Notes: a model not told the origin generated them from the sequence alone. DNA of 64,000 bases from Sporosarcina quadrami (GCF_014836615.1 NZ_JACSQN010000008.1:62001-126000), one strand, 5' to 3'. Shown: positions 33,577 to 42,949, counted from the stretch's first letter. Made by a program: numbers and translations.

Positions 33577-34989
33577 TTAGCTAGGTCCAAGCCCGATATA
33601 ATGAGCGATTACGATTAATAGGAATGCTGCGAAATGAAGGATCATAAATAGTTTCAGAGAGAATTTAACCCAATCCGCGTAATTTACATTCGACATTCCT
33701 AATGCCGCCATTAATCCACCTGAAGTTGGCCATAAATAGTTCGTGAAACCATCACCGAATTGATAAACGACAACCATTACTTGTTGGTTGATTCCTAATA
33801 TTTTCCCGAGTGGCCCCATAATAGGCATCAAAATCATTGCCTTTCCGCTTCCTGAAACAACAAAGAAGTTGAAGAAGATGACGACTAAGAAAAGAACAAG
33901 GAGTGTAATAATAGATCCAGTGCTACTTAATAGCCCGGATAATGCATGGACAGCCGTATCGATAATTTGGGCTTGGTCCATTAAAATCATGACAGATCTT
34001 GCAAAACCAATGGCTAGAGCAGTCGGTAGAAGTCTAGATGCACCCGTTCCAAATGTTACCGCTGCTTCACTCGGGCTCAATCTTAGAATGAGGACTAAGA
34101 ATACGGCATAGATTGCATATACTGCTGATAACTGAGGCATTCCCCAACCGAGTTGGATTGCTCCATAAGCACTTCCGACTAACACGCCAACTAGTCCAAG
34201 TAGTGCAATCTTTCTTGATAAAGTGAACGCTTCTTCTTCATACTCAGCTGTTTTCGCATTTTCCAGTTGTTCAACATATTCTCCGGCGACAATACTTTTT
34301 GCTGGATCTTTTTTCGTTTTATTCGCATAACGAAGGATGTAAATCATCGAAATCAGGATGAAAATCACTAAAGAAATAATACGGAAGCTCAGTCCCGAAT
34401 AGATTGGCAACCCTACAATCGATTGGCTGACTCCGGTCGTGTAAAAATTGACTGCCCCTGCCGTGAAACCAATTGCTAGACCGACCGTAGAAGTTGCGAA
34501 CGCAGTGATACGGTCATAACCCAACCCCATTACAACTGCCATGGCAAGTGGGATGAAAGGAATTCCACCTTCGCCGAAGCCGATTGTGCCCATAATCGAG
34601 AACAGTGTCAGTAAAGAGACGATGATCAGTTTTTCTTTGCCATCCGCTACTCGTAGCAGCTTATGGATTCCTGCTGCAATTGCTCCTGACTTTTCAAGGA
34701 TATAAAGTGCACCGCTTGCAAAGAGGAGCATAACGATAATGTCTCCGGACTGAACGACCCCAGTATGTAACGCTGAGAAAAAGTCCATGAATCCAATAGG
34801 TTTTGCTTGGTCGACATACTCAAAGACGTTTGTATTCAGTTCAGTGATACCTGTATCAGGATTCACTGAACGTTCATACTGACCACTAGGTACAATCCAA
34901 GATAAAATGACTACTAGTAACATAACGAGTAAAAACATTATGTATACATGTGGAAAGTTAAAACCTTTTCGCTTTTTCTCATTTGCCAT
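33577..34989 (-). CDS. YfcC-family permease
   Basis: A 470-residue membrane protein with about 12 helices, of the YfcC/DcuC-like family that carries C4-dicarboxylates, basic amino acids or peptides. Landmarks are the start FNFPHVYIMFLLVMLLVVIL...IVPSGQYER, the segment GTIGFGEGGIPFIPLAMAV and the C-terminal FVVSGSGKAMILMPIMGPLG. GGGGGG lies before the ATG. It sits between two M20 amidohydrolase genes on the same strand (gaps of 30 and 90 bases), so it probably imports their substrate. Confidence 0.87.
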   Translation of the reverse strand: MANEKKRKGFNFPHVYIMFLLVMLLVVILSWIVPSGQYERSVNPDTGITELNTNVFEYVDQAKPIGFMDFFSALHTGVVQSGDIIVMLLFASGALYILEKSGAIAAGIHKLLRVADGKEKLIIVSLLTLFSIMGTIGFGEGGIPFIPLAMAVVMGLGYDRITAFATSTVGLAIGFTAGAVNFYTTGVSQSIVGLPIYSGLSFRIISLVIFILISMIYILRYANKTKKDPAKSIVAGEYVEQLENAKTAEYEEEAFTLSRKIALLGLVGVLVGSAYGAIQLGWGMPQLSAVYAIYAVFLVLILRLSPSEAAVTFGTGASRLLPTALAIGFARSVMILMDQAQIIDTAVHALSGLLSSTGSIITLLVLFLVVIFFNFFVVSGSGKAMILMPIMGPLGKILGINQQVMVVVYQFGDGFTNYLWPTSGGLMAALGMSNVNYADWVKFSLKLFMILHFAAFLLIVIAHYIGLGPS

Positions 34990-35019
34990 ATAATTTCCCC
35001 CTGGTCCCTTTATAAAAAA

Positions 35020-36138
35020 TTACAATCCTGCTAAGCCTTTAAACAACTCAACCCCACATCCGATTAATTCATCAGGAAAGTCGTATTCACTTGTGTGGAG
35101 ATTCGGATAATCTTTTCCATTCCCGATGAAGCAATACGCACCTTTAGTCAACTTTGTAAAGTGTCCGAAGTCCTCGGATCCACGGTACGCTTCTTTTAAT
35201 TCGAAAACATCCATTCCTTTAGCATTTGCAATGGAGCGAATTTTATTTGCACTTTCAACATGGTTCAGTGTTTCTGGAAATTCGTCGTTGAAGTGGAAGC
35301 TGACTTTCAAACCAAATTCATCTGCTTGCGATTGTGCGAAGCTTTCAAGATTCGCTTGCAACTGATCCATCTCCTCTTCAAAGAGAGCTCTAATTGTCAT
35401 ACGTAAAGTTCCTTTAGAAGCAGCAAGACCGAAAGCGTTTTCACCAACATCAATTTGAACGACTGTACAAAGGACAAGACCTTTGTTTTTATCAGGTGAG
35501 ATGAACTGAGGAATTTCCTTTACAATGTTAGCGATTGCAAGAGACGGATTCACACCATCTTCTGGTTGACTTGCATGAGCAGGAGAACCTTCCATACGGA
35601 TTGTCATTCCTTTTGAGGCACATAGCGCTGTACCATCAATAATTCCTACACTTTTAAAAGGTAAACCACTCATATTATGATAGGCGAAAATTTCATCAAT
35701 GTTGTGTTCCTTAATGAAGTCCACACATTGGATGGCTCCATCGCCAGTTTCTTCTGCAGGCTGGAAGAGACAAAAGATATTGTTATCAGATCCATGTTGA
35801 TCAATTTCAAGAGCAAATGCTGCAAGTGTCGCAGAGTGGCCATCATGACCACATTTGTGTGCTTTACCCGGAAATTTTGAAGCCCATGGCAATTCAATCA
35901 CTTCGTCCATAGGAAGAGCATCAAAATCAGCACGGAAAGCAATATTCGGTCGGTTTTCGCCGGACCGATAAATCGTGTAGAACCAATTTCCTCTGTCTAC
36001 AATTTCCAGATTGTTTGTATGCGTTTTCAAAAAGTCGATTATATATTGTTTTGTCCAAACTTCTTCGTTGGAAAGTTCGGGATGTTGATGAAGCTCATGC
36101 CGTAATTGTTTAGCTAACTCAAGATTTTGACTATTCAC
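35020..36138 (-). CDS. M20-family amidohydrolase (second type)
   Basis: A 372-residue di-zinc amidohydrolase distinct from the one at 32.3 kb. Motifs are AFRADFDALPMDE, AHKCGHDGHSATLAAFA and FCLFQPAEETGDGA (catalytic Glu), with a late YRGSEDFGHF. It starts with GTG behind TAGGAGG. It is first in the probable operon M20-YfcC-M20, preceded by an A/T-rich palindromic region. Two different amidohydrolases around one permease suggest stepwise breakdown of a conjugated amino acid. Confidence 0.9.
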   Translation of the reverse strand: MNSQNLELAKQLRHELHQHPELSNEEVWTKQYIIDFLKTHTNNLEIVDRGNWFYTIYRSGENRPNIAFRADFDALPMDEVIELPWASKFPGKAHKCGHDGHSATLAAFALEIDQHGSDNNIFCLFQPAEETGDGAIQCVDFIKEHNIDEIFAYHNMSGLPFKSVGIIDGTALCASKGMTIRMEGSPAHASQPEDGVNPSLAIANIVKEIPQFISPDKNKGLVLCTVVQIDVGENAFGLAASKGTLRMTIRALFEEEMDQLQANLESFAQSQADEFGLKVSFHFNDEFPETLNHVESANKIRSIANAKGMDVFELKEAYRGSEDFGHFTKLTKGAYCFIGNGKDYPNLHTSEYDFPDELIGCGVELFKGLAGL

Positions 36139-36189
36139 TATAAGTGAACCTCCTAACTATCTATAATTCACATTCATGAAAAGTGAATT

Positions 36190-36222
36190 AAGTATATTGT
36201 ATATTGTACATTATATTTTATA
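36190..36222 (-). promoter_or_regulatory. Candidate GntR operator/promoter of the M20 operon
   Basis: An A/T-rich stretch with repeated TATATTGTA and TGTACATTATA units lies 50-85 bases upstream of the first M20 start. ATTGTACAAT-like cores are common targets of GntR/FadR proteins, whose gene is adjacent. Exact boxes are uncertain. Confidence 0.4.
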
Positions 36223-36231
36223 GTTTTCAAT

Positions 36232-36263
36232 AAAAAAATTCTGTCCGGAGACAGAATTTTTTT
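36232..36263 (-). terminator. Intrinsic terminator of the gntR gene
   Basis: AAAAAATTCTGTC and GACAGAATTTTTT arms around CGGA. It separates the regulator from the M20 operon, which must therefore have its own promoter. Confidence 0.88.
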
Positions 36264-36280
36264 CTTATTTGTTAAATGAA

Positions 36281-36928
36281 TCAAAGGGGAAGGGAAACAG
36301 CTTTTTCCGGATTCCAATGAATATCCCGCATATAGACTTCCAGTTCGGACGATTTACCGTTGCGAAAAAGTTCCATCATCTTTCTATGTTCATTATTAGT
36401 TTCTGTAAGTTTATTTGCTATCCAGGCATGATCTTCAGACCACTCAAAGTTTTTCAAGAACTTCTTTTCTAACTGGAGCAGAAGGGTCACAAGACTTCTG
36501 TTAGGACAAATGGACAAATATACATTATGGAAAGCTTCCTGCATTTTATGATACATGGAAAAATTCCCTGTGTTAATGGCCAGATCGATACTTTCAATAT
36601 AGAAATCCATTTCCTTCAAATGTTTCTCCGCCAAAAGAGGAGCAGCCATCGATGCGGCTAATCCATCCAATGCCCCAATTAGGAAATAGGTTTCTTTCGC
36701 CTCTTCGGTAGTGAGACTTTTAATTACAAAACCTTTCCGAGGGATATTCTCCAACAGACCCTCCGAAGAAAGCTGTATAAGTGCTTCCCTAACAGGCGTC
36801 CTACTAACATTTAACGCATCGCAAATTGCGCTTTCATTAATCTTTTTATTAGGAGTTAGGGTTCTGTTGTTAATGTTATCGACGATATAGTTATATACAT
36901 GATCCGTTAAAGATAGATAATTAGTCAT
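36281..36928 (-). CDS. GntR-family regulator with FCD domain
   Basis: A 215-residue regulator. Residues 8-75 form the winged helix (KKINESAICDALNVSRTPVREALIQLSSEGLLENIPRKG region), and residues 80-210 are helical with His and Glu residues of an FCD ligand-binding domain (MYHKMQEAFHNVYL, NEHRKMMELFRNG). FCD proteins usually sense organic or amino acids. It directly precedes, on the same strand, the M20-YfcC-M20 genes and most likely represses them until substrate is present. Confidence 0.9.
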   Translation of the reverse strand: MTNYLSLTDHVYNYIVDNINNRTLTPNKKINESAICDALNVSRTPVREALIQLSSEGLLENIPRKGFVIKSLTTEEAKETYFLIGALDGLAASMAAPLLAEKHLKEMDFYIESIDLAINTGNFSMYHKMQEAFHNVYLSICPNRSLVTLLLQLEKKFLKNFEWSEDHAWIANKLTETNNEHRKMMELFRNGKSSELEVYMRDIHWNPEKAVSLPL

Positions 36929-37074
36929 ATTAAAACCTCGATGTCTTTTTTGTACTTAATTATATATATAGTATATCAAAAATCCAAATTAGTAAGTATC
37001 CCCATTGTTCAAAAAAAGGGTTTTAGAATCTGAATCAAGAATACTACCTATTAGAATGGGGGATGATTGGACAG

Positions 37075-37899
37075 ATGGTAACGGATGAATATGGTGCATT
37101 TACTATTCCGGATGAAGTTCTGAAGTTAATCCAATTGGAGGAGGATTTACAGAAAGAGGGAGAAACGCTGGATACAATCGGCTTTAGACCGATTGTTACC
37201 GAATGTGCGTATTCAATAACGCCGATTGATGTCATACCGTTTGCCTATACCGGAGGCGATGGTGTTCACTTTGGTTTCCTCACTGATTTTGGCAAAGTCG
37301 GTAATTTGAATGATGCTTCGATTGTATGTGTTTCACCAACGAATGATCCACCTATCCGACTAATAGCAAGCACACTACAGGAATTCTTAAGGATGGCGAC
37401 ATCTGTTCCTCATGTAGGACTGCTTGAAGAGTGCTGGCAATGGAATGATAGGGAAATGGTAGATGGCATCCTAGAAGAATGGCGCTCGGATGACTACCAG
37501 AGTAAGAGGAATAGGATTTTTAATCGTGTTCGTGAAATATATAACACTGAGGAAATCGATGTTGTGAAACATATACAACTTGCGAATGAAGAACGAAACA
37601 GCAAGATTATCCTTCCGACATATGATGGACTTGGCATTTTATCTATAGATAATGAAAATGGGGAGAAACGTTACCAATTCAATACAGATCGTAGTCAAGA
37701 TGAGGAAGAACTTGCTAGAATGCGAGCGTTTTTGAGCGTTGCAACTACTGCAGAAAAATTAGGATTTATTCGTGATGCAACATTTTGGTATATACTCGCT
37801 CACGATTATCATAATGAAGTCTTGAACTTAATACGCGAAATTTTGCAATCGCTACAACTTAAAGATGAACTAAAGAGACTTGAAGTAAGGGATTTATAA
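37075..37899 (+). CDS. Uncharacterised protein
   Basis: A 274-residue soluble protein. No named domain recognised. The N-terminal half contains PFAYTGGDGVHFGFLTDFG and IVCVSPTNDPPIRLIAS, a pattern that recalls SMI1/KNR4-like (SUKH) scaffolds, but I cannot confirm it. The C-terminal half is helical. I prefer ATG at 37075, eight bases after GGATGA; ATG at 37063 lies within the ribosome site. No toxin gene or operon partner is visible. Confidence 0.6.
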   Translation: MVTDEYGAFTIPDEVLKLIQLEEDLQKEGETLDTIGFRPIVTECAYSITPIDVIPFAYTGGDGVHFGFLTDFGKVGNLNDASIVCVSPTNDPPIRLIASTLQEFLRMATSVPHVGLLEECWQWNDREMVDGILEEWRSDDYQSKRNRIFNRVREIYNTEEIDVVKHIQLANEERNSKIILPTYDGLGILSIDNENGEKRYQFNTDRSQDEEELARMRAFLSVATTAEKLGFIRDATFWYILAHDYHNEVLNLIREILQSLQLKDELKRLEVRDL

Positions 37900-37955
37900 A
37901 TGAGTATCCGTAACAATTAGGGTAAACCCAAAAAAAAATAAGGAGGTAGTTAACG

Positions 37956-38351
37956 ATGGGCAGAGTAATTCATTTTGAGATTCATGTAAATGACATGGAT
38001 AAAGCAAAAGCGTTTTATGGTGAGGTTTTCGATTGGACGTTTCAAGACTGGAGCGACTATGCAGGAATGCCTTATTTCGGAGTAGTTACAGGAGAAGAAA
38101 AAGAATTGGGCATCAATGGTGCTTTAATGCTCCGACAAAGTGCTCCACCTGAACCGAATCAAGCGCTAAATGGTTATGTTTGTACAATTGGTGTAGAAGA
38201 TTATGATGCAACGGAAGCTAAAATCATTCAAAATGGTGGAACGGTCGCTATGCCGAAAGCTGCATTGCCTGGAATGGCGTGGCAGGGCTATTATTTAGAC
38301 ACCGAGGGAAATATTTTCGGACTTCATCAGCCTGATGAGAATGCTAAATAA
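37956..38351 (+). CDS. VOC-family (glyoxalase-like) protein
   Basis: A 131-residue protein with the vicinal-oxygen-chelate fold: two beta-alpha-beta-beta-beta modules, first with HFEIHVNDMDKAKAFYGEVFDW and second starting YVCTIGVEDYDATEAKI. A metal ligand His (residue 6) and late Glu/His positions (EGNIFGLHQ) are present. It resembles the YP_-type glyoxalase/bleomycin-resistance group without known substrate. AAGGAGG precedes the ATG. Terminator follows. Confidence 0.88.
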   Translation: MGRVIHFEIHVNDMDKAKAFYGEVFDWTFQDWSDYAGMPYFGVVTGEEKELGINGALMLRQSAPPEPNQALNGYVCTIGVEDYDATEAKIIQNGGTVAMPKAALPGMAWQGYYLDTEGNIFGLHQPDENAK

Positions 38352-38370
38352 AGAAAGTTTCCTATACAAA

Positions 38371-38414
38371 AGATCCATCCTACAAAGAATCTTTCTTGTA
38401 GGATGGATTATTTT
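38371..38414. terminator. Bidirectional intrinsic terminator
   Basis: ATCCATCCTACAA and TTGTAGGATGGAT arms around a short A/T loop, followed by ATTATTTTC, between convergent VOC and ABC genes. Confidence 0.85.
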
Positions 38415-38418
38415 CATA

Positions 38419-39093
38419 TCACACAATAACCCCATCACGCATCGTAATCACACGATCCGCATACGGTAGCATTTCATCATCATGCGTCACCATTAACGTC
38501 GTCAATCCAAGGGATTTCGTCAACTCATGAATCAATTCCATCACTTCTTTTTTACGTTTCGTATCCAAACTTGCAGTCGGTTCATCCGCAAATAAAATCT
38601 TCGGTTTGTGGATGATAGCCCGCGCAATAGCAACACGCTGTTTTTCGCCGCCGGACAGGGAAGGCGGGTATGCATCTTTCCTGTGATCCATGCCGACGAG
38701 CTTTAATATACGTGAGATTTCTTCTTTTTGCTGTTTCTTATCCATCTTTGTCTCCGCCACATCCAACATGAGATCCAATTGCTCCTCGACAGTCAGGAAA
38801 GGTACAAGATGTGAAGATTGGAAGACAAATCCGAATTCGCTTGAACGTACTTTCCGGATATTTTCCTGACTCATTGCTGTCATATCATCGCCGTCAAACA
38901 GGATCTGTCCACCGGAAGCTTTTTGCAGGCCTGCAGCAATCGTCAATATTGTCGACTTACCGGATCCTGAAGGGCCAACAAGTGCCGTAATTTCTCCTTC
39001 AGTCAACGTTAGGTTAACACCTTTCAATATTTTTGCTTCCACTTCACCGTTTTGGAAAGACTTCGTTACATCCTCAATGATAAATGTCTCCAT
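38419..39093 (-). CDS. ABC transporter ATPase (LolD/HrtA type)
   Basis: A 224-residue ATPase: Walker A GPSGSGKST, signature LSGGEKQR, Walker B KILFADEPTASLD, and His switch VTHDD. The LolD/MacB group works with FtsX-like permeases, one of which is encoded immediately upstream (gap of one base). ATG at 39093 follows AAGGAGAG; the frame opens earlier. Together they form a two-gene exporter whose closest known relatives include haem exporter HrtAB, lipoprotein or peptide efflux systems. Confidence 0.92.
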   Translation of the reverse strand: METFIIEDVTKSFQNGEVEAKILKGVNLTLTEGEITALVGPSGSGKSTILTIAAGLQKASGGQILFDGDDMTAMSQENIRKVRSSEFGFVFQSSHLVPFLTVEEQLDLMLDVAETKMDKKQQKEEISRILKLVGMDHRKDAYPPSLSGGEKQRVAIARAIIHKPKILFADEPTASLDTKRKKEVMELIHELTKSLGLTTLMVTHDDEMLPYADRVITMRDGVIV

Positions 39094-39094
39094 C

Positions 39095-40126
39095 TTACAT
39101 CTCTCCTTGTTGAATCGCTTGTAGCGGTTCGATTTTTTTGATCTGGAATCCTGAAATTGTCGCACCGATGAAACCGACAACGAGGAACACAGCTGAAAGT
39201 GTCAAAACAGTATTCATCGTCAAAGAAAACGGCATTCCTTCAGGTGCAACCAAGTTGAATGCTTGACTCAGTGCAATCGAAATGACTAATGAAACCGCTG
39301 TAATTGCGATCATCTGGTACCAAATCATCTGGAACAATGAAATCGTCTTCATACCGATCGCTTTCAAAATACCGTACAAACCAATTTTCTGGACGTTCAT
39401 CATATAGAAGAAAATCGCAAACAGCATGCCGCTAATAATAACGAGGAACCAGATAATCATATTGAGTGACATCTGTTCAGCACTGTAACTCGGAATCGTA
39501 TCCAAGAAACCTTTATTTGTAAATGAATCTAAACCTGAAATAGCCGGTACATCTTTACCAGGTATAAACAACGTCTGCATTTCCATTACACGATACATTT
39601 CCTGGTAGTTCGTTTGATTAATAAACGCTACAGGCGCATGACTGTATTTCTGCTCATCCACAAAGCCGATCACCTTGAAATCACCGCTGAACTGATTATT
39701 CGTCAAAATGTCTCCGACTTTCACGCCTTCTTTTTCAAGTGTCCGGTCTAAAACGATTTCACCGTCTTTTACATATTGAAACAGATCCGATTCAGTTGAC
39801 GTGACAAAAGCTACACTATGCTGCTTATCTTCTGCATCATTGAAAAATCCCATCTGGATTGAAAATGCAGTCGCTTCGGGATGCTCTGCCAACACATCTT
39901 TCTGCAAACCTTCATCGATTTTGGATAAATTGTATTTTGCGTTTGCATCCTCATTCAAATAATAATGCCCGCTTGGCATGTTTTTGATGAGCGCTGCATT
40001 GTCCATTGATAATCCATTCGCAAGCCCCGAGATGATGAATGTCAGGAAACTGACGAGAAAGATGATGGAACCTAAAATAAGAAACTTTGATTTACTTTTT
40101 TTCATTTCTTTAAATGCCATTTTCAT
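39095..40126 (-). CDS. FtsX-like ABC permease (HrtB type)
   Basis: A 343-residue permease with one N-terminal helix (15-40), a large extracytoplasmic domain (45-215) and three C-terminal helices (225-340), the standard MacB/FtsX plan. The segment YGILKAIGMKTISLFQMI is the coupling helix region. Length and single-permease layout resemble HrtB-type haem exporters. GGAGGCG precedes the ATG. No two-component system is adjacent, so the inducing signal is unclear. Confidence 0.87.
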   Translation of the reverse strand: MKMAFKEMKKSKSKFLILGSIIFLVSFLTFIISGLANGLSMDNAALIKNMPSGHYYLNEDANAKYNLSKIDEGLQKDVLAEHPEATAFSIQMGFFNDAEDKQHSVAFVTSTESDLFQYVKDGEIVLDRTLEKEGVKVGDILTNNQFSGDFKVIGFVDEQKYSHAPVAFINQTNYQEMYRVMEMQTLFIPGKDVPAISGLDSFTNKGFLDTIPSYSAEQMSLNMIIWFLVIISGMLFAIFFYMMNVQKIGLYGILKAIGMKTISLFQMIWYQMIAITAVSLVISIALSQAFNLVAPEGMPFSLTMNTVLTLSAVFLVVGFIGATISGFQIKKIEPLQAIQQGEM

Positions 40127-40260
40127 TGAAAACGCCTCCGCTTTTTCTTGATGTCCTTAGTGTAAATCTTGAACATGAACGGAGCGTGAACAGTAGATGA
40201 CATATTTAAAAAGCAGGCGTGAGCGAAAAGATTCGCAACGCCTGCCTCTTGTAGATGCAT

Positions 40261-41619
40261 TCAACTTGTAATCATTCTGCGGGAAGAAGATCTTACAGCT
40301 CTTCTCTGATATATAAATACACTTACAAACACTATAAACTCAGAAGTGGGGATGGATAGCCAAATGCCATCCAGCCCAAGAAATTGTGGCAATAGCAACA
40401 AGAAGACCAACATGACAATGATTTCACGCGATGCCGTCATCATCGTTGCAATTCGCACGTTGCCGACGGACTGAAAATACGTCATCATGACGAAATTCGT
40501 TCCTGTAAACAAATAGGCAAAGAAGAATAGCCTGATGCCTCTCGTAGCGAGAGACGCCACTTCTTCAGGGAAGTCACCAAAGATAGAAACAATGGATCCT
40601 GCTGCAAACTGGCCGAGCAAGAAAAACAGTGTACCGGCAGCCATAACGGTTATCGTCGCTTTAATGACAGTCTCGCGCATTCGACTTGCATTTTTCGCGC
40701 CATGATAATAACTGACTAGCGGTTGAATGGTGCTACCCATACCAAGGAACATCATCAGCATGACGCCATGTACATAGTTCAAAATGGAAAAAGCAGCAAC
40801 CCCTTCAGTTCCGGCCGCCCGTTCAAAGGCGATATTATGAGAAATCGTAAAGACGGAAATACCGACTTCAGAAAGAAAACTTGGAAAACCGACGACAATA
40901 ATTGCGGCAAATAGTTTTTTATTGAAGGAAATCCGAACAAGCTTTAAATTATTCGATTTCCTGAAAAAGTGACTGCACAATACAAGCATACCGAGGAACG
41001 AAGCAAGAATTGTTGCAAATGCAGCTCCGCTAACACCCCAATCGAGGATGAATAAAAAAATGTAGTTCAGCACAATATTGGTGATGGACGTAACGATAAG
41101 CCCCGTCATTGCAAGCGTAGGCGCACCATCATTCCTTATGAAGACGCTGAACGTATTTTCTACAGTAAAGATGAAGCCGAACAATAAAATAACATATAAA
41201 TAATCAGAGACGAACGGGAAAGTCGTAGTGTTTGCCCCGAGTGCGTAAGCCAACGGATTTCTGAATATAAATGCCGTCAATCCAATAAGTAAGGTAAATA
41301 CAAATATGGACAAAATGGCATGGGTGAAAATTATACGACTCTCTTTCATATTCTTTTGCCCTAATGCAATCGAATATTTTGTTGCAGCCCCGATACCGAT
41401 CCATAGTGAAATAGCGAAAAATAGCGTATAAACTGGGGAAGCGATCCCAACGCCAGCAAGTGCTTCTTCGCCTAATCGGTTTCCGACCATTATCCCGTCC
41501 GCGACGATATTAGCTGCCATGAGTCCCATACCGATCATGGAGGGAATAAGGTAACGGAGAAAAATTCGTCCAACTGGTTGCGTGTCCAATTCGTTCAATC
41601 TAGATGAAGTTGAACTCAT
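40261..41619 (-). CDS. MATE-family efflux transporter
   Basis: A 452-residue protein with 12 membrane helices of the MATE family, exporting organic cations or other compounds by sodium or proton antiport. Typical features are GRIFLRYLIPSMIGMGLMA in helix 1, the repeat at about residue 235, and QPLVSYYHGAKNASRM near the middle. It overlaps the upstream acetyltransferase gene by four bases, so the two are coupled. The layout matches efflux-plus-modification operons such as blt-bltD. Confidence 0.9.
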   Translation of the reverse strand: MSSTSSRLNELDTQPVGRIFLRYLIPSMIGMGLMAANIVADGIMVGNRLGEEALAGVGIASPVYTLFFAISLWIGIGAATKYSIALGQKNMKESRIIFTHAILSIFVFTLLIGLTAFIFRNPLAYALGANTTTFPFVSDYLYVILLFGFIFTVENTFSVFIRNDGAPTLAMTGLIVTSITNIVLNYIFLFILDWGVSGAAFATILASFLGMLVLCSHFFRKSNNLKLVRISFNKKLFAAIIVVGFPSFLSEVGISVFTISHNIAFERAAGTEGVAAFSILNYVHGVMLMMFLGMGSTIQPLVSYYHGAKNASRMRETVIKATITVMAAGTLFFLLGQFAAGSIVSIFGDFPEEVASLATRGIRLFFFAYLFTGTNFVMMTYFQSVGNVRIATMMTASREIIVMLVFLLLLPQFLGLDGIWLSIPTSEFIVFVSVFIYQRRAVRSSSRRMITS

Positions 41620-42083
41620 CCTATATCATCTCTTTCTATATCTAACTTCATGACGAGACAAGGAAACTCACCGACATTGTCAATGTCACCGTTCAGTTTG
41701 AAACCAAACTTCTCATATAAACGTTGCGCTCCTAAATTATCAGGTGAGATGCTAAGGAATATCTTGTCACAAGCATACAAATCAGTCATATGTACAAGAA
41801 GTATGGGGAGGAATCTGCTAGCGTAGCCTTGTCCCTGATAGGTCGAGTCAATCATGAATCGATCCAGCCACACATCGCCATTCGACATATCAATACCATG
41901 CATCGCATAACCGACTAGCAAATTACCGTCATATAATCCAACAGATTTCCACTCAGGTTCAAATTTTGATTGTGCTAATGAAAACGAATTGCTTTCGATA
42001 AAGTCTTTCTGGTTGTCATTTACTGATAAGGAGGCGATAGCCATCCAATTAGCAGCAGTAACCTCACGTATGTGGAGGCTCAT
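41616..42083 (-). CDS. BltD-like spermidine/spermine-type N-acetyltransferase
   Basis: A 155-residue GNAT enzyme. The stretch KSVGLYDGNLLVGYAMHG, then VWLDRFMIDSTYQGQGYASR (acetyl-CoA loop) and IFLSISPDNLGAQRLYEKFG closely follows the pattern of B. subtilis BltD, which acetylates spermidine and spermine. It is translationally coupled to a MATE pump and follows a TetR gene on the same strand. The assignment to polyamines is from similarity of pattern and context. Confidence 0.85.
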   Translation of the reverse strand: MSLHIREVTAANWMAIASLSVNDNQKDFIESNSFSLAQSKFEPEWKSVGLYDGNLLVGYAMHGIDMSNGDVWLDRFMIDSTYQGQGYASRFLPILLVHMTDLYACDKIFLSISPDNLGAQRLYEKFGFKLNGDIDNVGEFPCLVMKLDIERDDIG

Positions 42084-42156
42084 AATTCCATCTCACTTTC
42101 TGTATTCAGATAAAACGAAAAAACTCTAATTGTTTTATTGGTTTACAACTACATGT

Positions 42157-42187
42157 AAAAAACCGCTCTTTACAAAGTCGGTTTCTT
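42157..42187 (-). terminator. Terminator between tetR and the GNAT-MATE genes
   Basis: On the minus strand AAACCGA and CGGTTTTTT arms surround CTTTGTAAAGAG. It directly follows the tetR stop, so the two downstream genes may have a separate promoter or rely on read-through. Confidence 0.7.
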
Positions 42188-42747
42188 TATTCTTTATTTT
42201 TTTTAATGAAACCGAACAGCAAAATATCCACAATCGAATCAAGTGCGTCGGAAACGGTAATGCTGTTATCGTAAAAGAATTTGCGGTCCATCGTCGAGTT
42301 TGTCGCATCTATAATCAGTTTCATCAATAAAGCCACATTCTGCTCAGCAATTTCACCATTTTTTATCCCTTGTTCTATTAATTCACGTAAAGCATCCCAC
42401 TCATTAATCGCATCATGCACTCTTTTCCATTGTTCGGGGTATGATTTTTTCATCTGCTCTAGAATCGTCCAACTGTAGAAGTCATTGTATTTAGGGATGA
42501 CTGTAATAGCACCTTTAATCTTTTCAATCAATGAAAGTTTGGAATCGTTAACGATTATAGCGGTTTTTTCGTCGAACTCCAGCAATGTAGAGTCAATAAT
42601 CGCATCAAGTATTTCGCTTTTTGAAGAAAAGTGTTCATACAAAGTCCTCTTACTAATACCTAATCGTTTCGCAAGATCATCCATTGTGAACTTCATACTT
42701 TTTTCATGAATCTCTTCCAAAAATGCATTCATTATACGAGCTCTCAT
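42187..42747 (-). CDS. TetR-family regulator
   Basis: A 186-residue repressor. Residues 1-50 form the DNA-binding part (MKFTMDDLAKRLGISKRTLYEHFSSKSEIL), the rest is the helical ligand-binding domain. AAAGGAGG precedes the ATG. It lies upstream of the acetyltransferase and MATE genes in the same direction and most likely controls them in response to the exported amine or drug. Confidence 0.9.
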   Translation of the reverse strand: MRARIMNAFLEEIHEKSMKFTMDDLAKRLGISKRTLYEHFSSKSEILDAIIDSTLLEFDEKTAIIVNDSKLSLIEKIKGAITVIPKYNDFYSWTILEQMKKSYPEQWKRVHDAINEWDALRELIEQGIKNGEIAEQNVALLMKLIIDATNSTMDRKFFYDNSITVSDALDSIVDILLFGFIKKNKE

Positions 42748-42870
42748 ATCGTGCCTCCTTTTGAAAAAACTTAAAAAACAACTTTAGTTTTATAAGTATT
42801 ACAGTAGTATAACCGCATATGGTATTCAAAGCAATTAAGACACTTCCATTCATCAATCAATTTCAACAAT

Positions 42871-42914
42871 AAAAAGAAGTGAAAGCCACGTTTATAGTCG
42901 CTTTCACTTCTTAT
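42871..42914 (-). terminator. Intrinsic terminator of the KGG gene
   Basis: AAGAAGTGAAAG and CTTTCACTTCTT form a 12-bp perfect stem with TTTTATT following on the minus strand. Confidence 0.85.
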
Positions 42915-42949
42915 ACCATCATATGGGATTATTTAATTGTTCTAATCGC

